From Pollutiaquabacter sp046052345 (GTDB lineage Bacteria; Bacteroidota; Bacteroidia; AKYH767-A; 2013-40CM-41-45): a stretch of DNA of 17,842 nucleotides. Made by a program: the position numbers and the translations under genes. Positions 14,916-17,842 of the stretch are shown piece by piece; within the stretch, counting starts at the first letter, position 1; each line of letters starts with the position of its first letter. The notes under the pieces are model-generated. The model worked only from the letters and a program-made list of their open reading frames with translations. It had not been told where the DNA came from and made no database searches. Where the stretch lies: NCBI GenBank assembly GCA_046052345.1, contig JBJOMN010000063.1:1-17842 (forward strand). The letters are read 5' to 3'.

Positions 14916-15301
14916 GCTCCGGTGTAATTCCTGTTTCGCCCGGATTGATCGCGCTCATACAGGGCGGCGGCAGTGAGTTGATGCTCTTTGCCAGGGAGTT
15001 GCTGGTATTGGAATGTCATATCGCGGGCACGTCCTATCTCGATCTGGAGGAAGTCGAACCACGTCTCAAGCCTGATGACCGCTTCCTGCTGCTGCGTGAG
15101 CCAAAAAACGAACATGATACTTTTGCGGTTGCCATCCATACCGTCGAAAAGGAGAAATTGGGATATCTGCCGCGTGACAAGAACGAGACGGTAGCCCGGT
15201 TGCTCGATGCGGGCAAGATTCTTTTTGCAGTATTGGTTTCGAAGGAGTGGCAGAATGACTGGCTGAAGCTCTCGGTCAAGGTTTTTTACCTGGATCGCTG
15301 A
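14912..15301 (+). CDS. Stand-alone HIRAN-domain protein
   Basis: The 129-residue protein is little more than a HIRAN domain (about 34-127). Diagnostic parts are the first strand CHIAGTSY (35-42), LREPKNEHDTFAVAIHT (61-77) and KLGYLPRDKNETVARLLDAGK (82-102). In the eukaryotic helicase HLTF the HIRAN domain binds 3' ends of single-stranded DNA; in bacteria it occurs alone or fused to nucleases and helicases, usually without known function. There is no catalytic motif and no signal peptide. Residues 1-30 form a short hydrophobic/helical lead (GLIALIQGGGSELMLFARELL). It is translationally coupled to the J-like coiled-coil gene upstream. A DNA-end-binding or repair-related role is inferred from the domain only. 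Confidence 0.82.
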   Translation: MSSGVIPVSPGLIALIQGGGSELMLFARELLVLECHIAGTSYLDLEEVEPRLKPDDRFLLLREPKNEHDTFAVAIHTVEKEKLGYLPRDKNETVARLLDAGKILFAVLVSKEWQNDWLKLSVKVFYLDR

Positions 15302-15653
15302 TACCGGTTGTCCGGCATTTTGGACCATCTGTACGCGCCAAACAACCATTTTTTCACTATCGGTATTCCGCTTGTTGAGACGGGTTTAGCTTGCCGTAAG
15401 AATCTTCGAAAAATGAGATCCTTACGCACAACTTCTCCCGAAAAACCGCTATCGACTGAAATTGCCGTTAAAACGGACGGTTTTTTAGTCGTGTGTTCCC
15501 TTCCTTTTACCAATAGGAAACGGGTTTCGGCCAAAGTGTCTTCGGGAATGACGAAAATCATGCCTGTGAATTCGCTTTTTCTTCCTACCTTAAAGGATTG
15601 TCCCGGGATTCCCGGCTGTAATGACTATACCCACAACTGAAATACTTCTTCCC
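15302..15653 (+). other. 352-bp intergenic region without a recognisable gene
   Basis: Open frames here are short and their translations show no recognisable domain. The region holds a possible hairpin at 15441-15486, listed separately, and a small CCGG-TTGT-CCGG inverted repeat at 15304-15315 just after the HIRAN stop. No exact TAnnTTTG element was found before the secreted-protein gene. Nothing else stands out. Confidence 0.5.
15441..15486 (+). terminator. Possible rho-independent terminator hairpin
   Basis: AAAAACCG at 15441-15448 is complementary to CGGTTTTT at 15478-15485, and the right arm continues into a T run (15481-15486). The 29-nt loop contains a smaller inverted repeat, CCGT-TAAA-ACGG at 15465-15476. 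The outer stem is A/T-rich and the loop long, so it may act weakly or be chance. Confidence 0.3.
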
Positions 15654-17842
15654 ATGCGTACACATGCACCCCTGCGGACCCTGCTTCGATCATTGAAGAT
15701 CGTCGTACTGTCATTTGGAACCGTTTCGTTCGCCTCCGCACAATCCCTCCAGATCACTAACTTCGCCATATACGGAGGTCAGCGGAACGCTGTCGGTGTT
15801 ACCGCTCCGGCAGCTCCCGGCTACGGTGTCGTGTTCAATTCCTCTACCAGCATGCAGGGAGGAAACATCGGCAGTGAGGTGCTCATACAGACTACCGGTA
15901 ACTCCGGTTTCGGTGCCAACCTCCTCTCCGGCGGTACGGTCAGCCTGAACAACAGCAATACGGTTTCGGGTCGTATCACGGCTGCCAATGGCGGCAACCT
16001 GACGGGCAACGTACTCTCGGTCGGTTCAAGCGCGAACCTCAGCGGCGCGATCGATGTAAACGGTAACATCCTCATCGGCGGAGGAACGGTGTCGGGCACC
16101 GTCACCCAGCCCTCCGGTGCAACCTATTCCGGTCCTGCACCTGCCGGCGGAAGAATCGTCGGTACGCCTAATCTTCCTGTACTCCCGGCTTTCCCCGCAG
16201 AAATCACATTTCCTGCATTCGGGGCCACCACTATCAGTAACAACACGACCCTAACGCCGGGTAATTACGGCGCAATGACGTTGAACGGCAACAAGACCGT
16301 CACATTCAACGGTCCGGGTGTTTACGTATTCAGGTCCATCAAGAATACCGGTAATGCCAACACGTTCAATTTCAATTTCCAGAATGCATCGTCCGGTCAA
16401 TTCCAGATCTACGTACACGGAGACGTTGACTTGGGCAAGATCGTGGCGAACCTTCAGAACGGCGGCTCTGCCGGCCGATTGTATCTGGAGACTCACGGTA
16501 CCGGTTCCACTTCCTCCAACGGCACCTACTCTTTCATGATCGCCAACGGCTCCAACGGCTCCAGCTCCAAATGGTTGGGAACGGTGTATGCCACGCGGGC
16601 TTCCATCTGCATGGGCTCCGGAACGGGCAGTACCAATTTCACGGGATGTCTGTGGAGCCGTGGCCAGGTGCTGGTCAACAGCGGCGTGAATTCCATTTAC
16701 AGCCCCTTGGTGAATTGTTCGTCTCCCACTGTCAATGCAGGACCTGACAAGACCATTACATGCTCAAGCCCGACGGTTGCGCTCAGCGGATCTTCAACGA
16801 CGACAGGTGTCACTTATTCCTGGGCGGCATCGCTGGGCGGCGTGATCGTCTCCGGCGCCGCTTCGGCCACTCCCACCGTCAGTGCTGCAGGAAGGTATAT
16901 ACTGACCGTCAGCGATCCCAGCGGAAGCTGCACCTCCACGGATACGGCTTTTGTCACCGCCAATACGGCCGCGCCTTCGGTAAGTGCGGGCGCTGACAAG
17001 GCCCTGAACTGCACTACCTCGCAGGTTACCCTCAACGGCTCCTCCGGTACGGCCGGGGTCAGCTACTCCTGGGCCGCATCGAACGGCGGAAATATCCTTT
17101 CGGGCGCGACAACCGCCTCAGCGGTAGTCAATGCTTCCGGAACCTACGTCCTGACGGTGACCAATCCTGTAAACGGATGCTTTGCACGGGATACGGCACT
17201 AGTCACTTCGAATACGGCTTCCCCCGGTGCGAATGCCGGTCCCGACAAAGTACTGACCTGTGCGATGGGTACGGTCACCCTCAACGGTACCACGTTGTCG
17301 GGAAACAGTTATGTCTGGACCTATTCTGCCGGCGGCAACATCGTCAACGGTGCCAATACGCTTATCCCGATCGTCGATGCTCCGGGTACCTATACGCTGA
17401 CGGTCACCAATACGGTGAACGGCTGTACCTCTTCGGACCAGGCTGTCGTGACAACGGATTTTGCAGTTCCGAATGCCGAGGCAGGAGATGACAATGCGCT
17501 CACCTGTGTCATCCAGGAAGTCACGTTGAACGGTTCGTCCACCCTTCAGAGCGCCACTTTCCTCTGGGGTACAAGCGGCACCGGAAACATCGTCTCCGGG
17601 GGCAATACAGCCACACCGGTAGTCAACGGTCTTGGAAAATACTACCTGACGGTAACCGATCCCGGCAACGGTTGTTTTGCCATTGACTCTGTCGAGATCG
17701 TGGAAGGCCCCTGCATTCTTCCGTACTATACTCCTTGTCCCGGTGGTAAGTATTACGGCAACCTGGGATGCGAGCTGGGGTCGCTCTACGACAACTACAT
17801 CGCGGCCGGTACGGACACGATCGGGCAGATCTTCACGGTCGC
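15654..17842 (+). CDS. Large secreted repeat protein, 3' end outside the window
   Basis: The frame is open from ATG 15654 to the window edge (729 codons seen). Residues 1-29 form a Sec signal peptide: basic start, hydrophobic VVLSFGTVSF, cleavage after ASA. Residues about 60-155 are Gly/Ser/Asn-rich with short repeating units (GGTVSLNNSNTVSG, GGGTVSGTV) that suggest a beta-helix. Residues about 180-355 resemble the DUF7305-type domain (TLTPGNYGAMTLNGNKTVTF, then LGTVYATRASICMG). From 357 to 683 come four Ig/PKD-like repeats of about 81 residues, each with NAGPDK-like opening and two cysteines about 56 apart. Such proteins in Bacteroidota are often adhesins or type IX secretion cargo, but the C-terminal sorting domain would lie beyond the window. 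An in-frame ATG at 15621 would precede the signal peptide with 11 extra residues and is less likely. Confidence 0.8.
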   Translation, partial: MRTHAPLRTLLRSLKIVVLSFGTVSFASAQSLQITNFAIYGGQRNAVGVTAPAAPGYGVVFNSSTSMQGGNIGSEVLIQTTGNSGFGANLLSGGTVSLNNSNTVSGRITAANGGNLTGNVLSVGSSANLSGAIDVNGNILIGGGTVSGTVTQPSGATYSGPAPAGGRIVGTPNLPVLPAFPAEITFPAFGATTISNNTTLTPGNYGAMTLNGNKTVTFNGPGVYVFRSIKNTGNANTFNFNFQNASSGQFQIYVHGDVDLGKIVANLQNGGSAGRLYLETHGTGSTSSNGTYSFMIANGSNGSSSKWLGTVYATRASICMGSGTGSTNFTGCLWSRGQVLVNSGVNSIYSPLVNCSSPTVNAGPDKTITCSSPTVALSGSSTTTGVTYSWAASLGGVIVSGAASATPTVSAAGRYILTVSDPSGSCTSTDTAFVTANTAAPSVSAGADKALNCTTSQVTLNGSSGTAGVSYSWAASNGGNILSGATTASAVVNASGTYVLTVTNPVNGCFARDTALVTSNTASPGANAGPDKVLTCAMGTVTLNGTTLSGNSYVWTYSAGGNIVNGANTLIPIVDAPGTYTLTVTNTVNGCTSSDQAVVTTDFAVPNAEAGDDNALTCVIQEVTLNGSSTLQSATFLWGTSGTGNIVSGGNTATPVVNGLGKYYLTVTDPGNGCFAIDSVEIVEGPCILPYYTPCPGGKYYGNLGCELGSLYDNYIAAGTDTIGQIFTV
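16722..17702 (+). repeat. Four tandem ~81-residue Ig/PKD-like repeats
   Basis: The repeats cover residues 357-436, 443-519, 524-600 and 605-683 of the secreted protein. Shared features are the opening AGPDK/AGADK/AGDDN, a cysteine (C370, C453, C536, C618), a central YSW/YVW/FLW, G-x-I-V/L-S/N-G, a G-x-Y-x-L-T-V strand, and a second cysteine (C426, C509, C591, C674). The even cysteine spacing suggests one disulfide per repeat. The DNA copies are clearly diverged, so this is an old duplication rather than a recent expansion. Confidence 0.8.

Noticed and set aside
15308..15640. 110-codon open frame in the gap after the HIRAN gene
   Set aside because: Its start lacks a ribosome-binding site or promoter, the translation resembles no family, and it passes through the candidate hairpin. 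A short orphan gene cannot be fully excluded.
1..17842. tRNA or rRNA genes, CRISPR arrays, insertion sequences, phage attachment sites
   Set aside because: Reading both strands showed no cloverleaf-like tRNA, no regularly spaced short repeats, and no transposase or integrase frames.

Overview
The window looks like a chromosomal segment of a moderately GC-rich Bacteroidota bacterium. Three things suggest this: pdhA is followed directly by pdhC with no pdhB between them; several genes are preceded by the Bacteroidota-type -7 element TAnnTTTG (a perfect copy before pdhA and another before xdhC); and the right end encodes a large secreted protein with Ig/PKD-like repeats of a kind common in that phylum. 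This placement rests on reading alone, with no database search.

Layout. (1) 61-2376, plus strand: pyruvate dehydrogenase E1 alpha and the E2 acyltransferase. (2) 2382-3759: a guanine deaminase (minus) and an XdhC-type molybdenum-cofactor chaperone (plus), transcribed divergently from a 94-bp gap. (3) 3718-13483, minus strand: one very compact eight-gene operon in the order xdhA-xdhB-puuD-allB-alc-uraD-uraH-DUF6986, with 4-bp ATGA overlaps or gaps of at most 23 bp. (4) 13633-15301, plus strand: a cytosine deaminase of the fungal FCY1 type, then a translationally coupled pair made of a coiled-coil protein with a J-domain-like HPD segment and a stand-alone HIRAN-domain protein. (5) 15302-15653: a non-coding stretch with a possible hairpin. 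(6) 15654 to the window end: a secreted multi-repeat protein cut off by the window edge.

How the genes work together. Guanine is deaminated to xanthine by GuaD. XdhAB, matured by XdhC, oxidises xanthine to urate. The membrane-bound, cytochrome c-fused urate oxidase PuuD makes 5-hydroxyisourate. UraH and UraD convert this through OHCU to S-allantoin. Allantoinase gives allantoate, and allantoicase gives ureidoglycolate plus urea. No ureidoglycolate lyase, urease, classical malate synthase, purine permease or regulator is visible. The last gene of the operon is instead a CitE/HpcH-like TIM-barrel protein that I recognise as DUF6986, a reasonable candidate for handling the ureidoglycolate/glyoxylate carbon. 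The FCY1-like deaminase extends the nucleobase-salvage theme to cytosine.

The two places most likely to hold undescribed biology are the DUF6986 protein at the end of the purine operon and the J-like/HIRAN gene pair.
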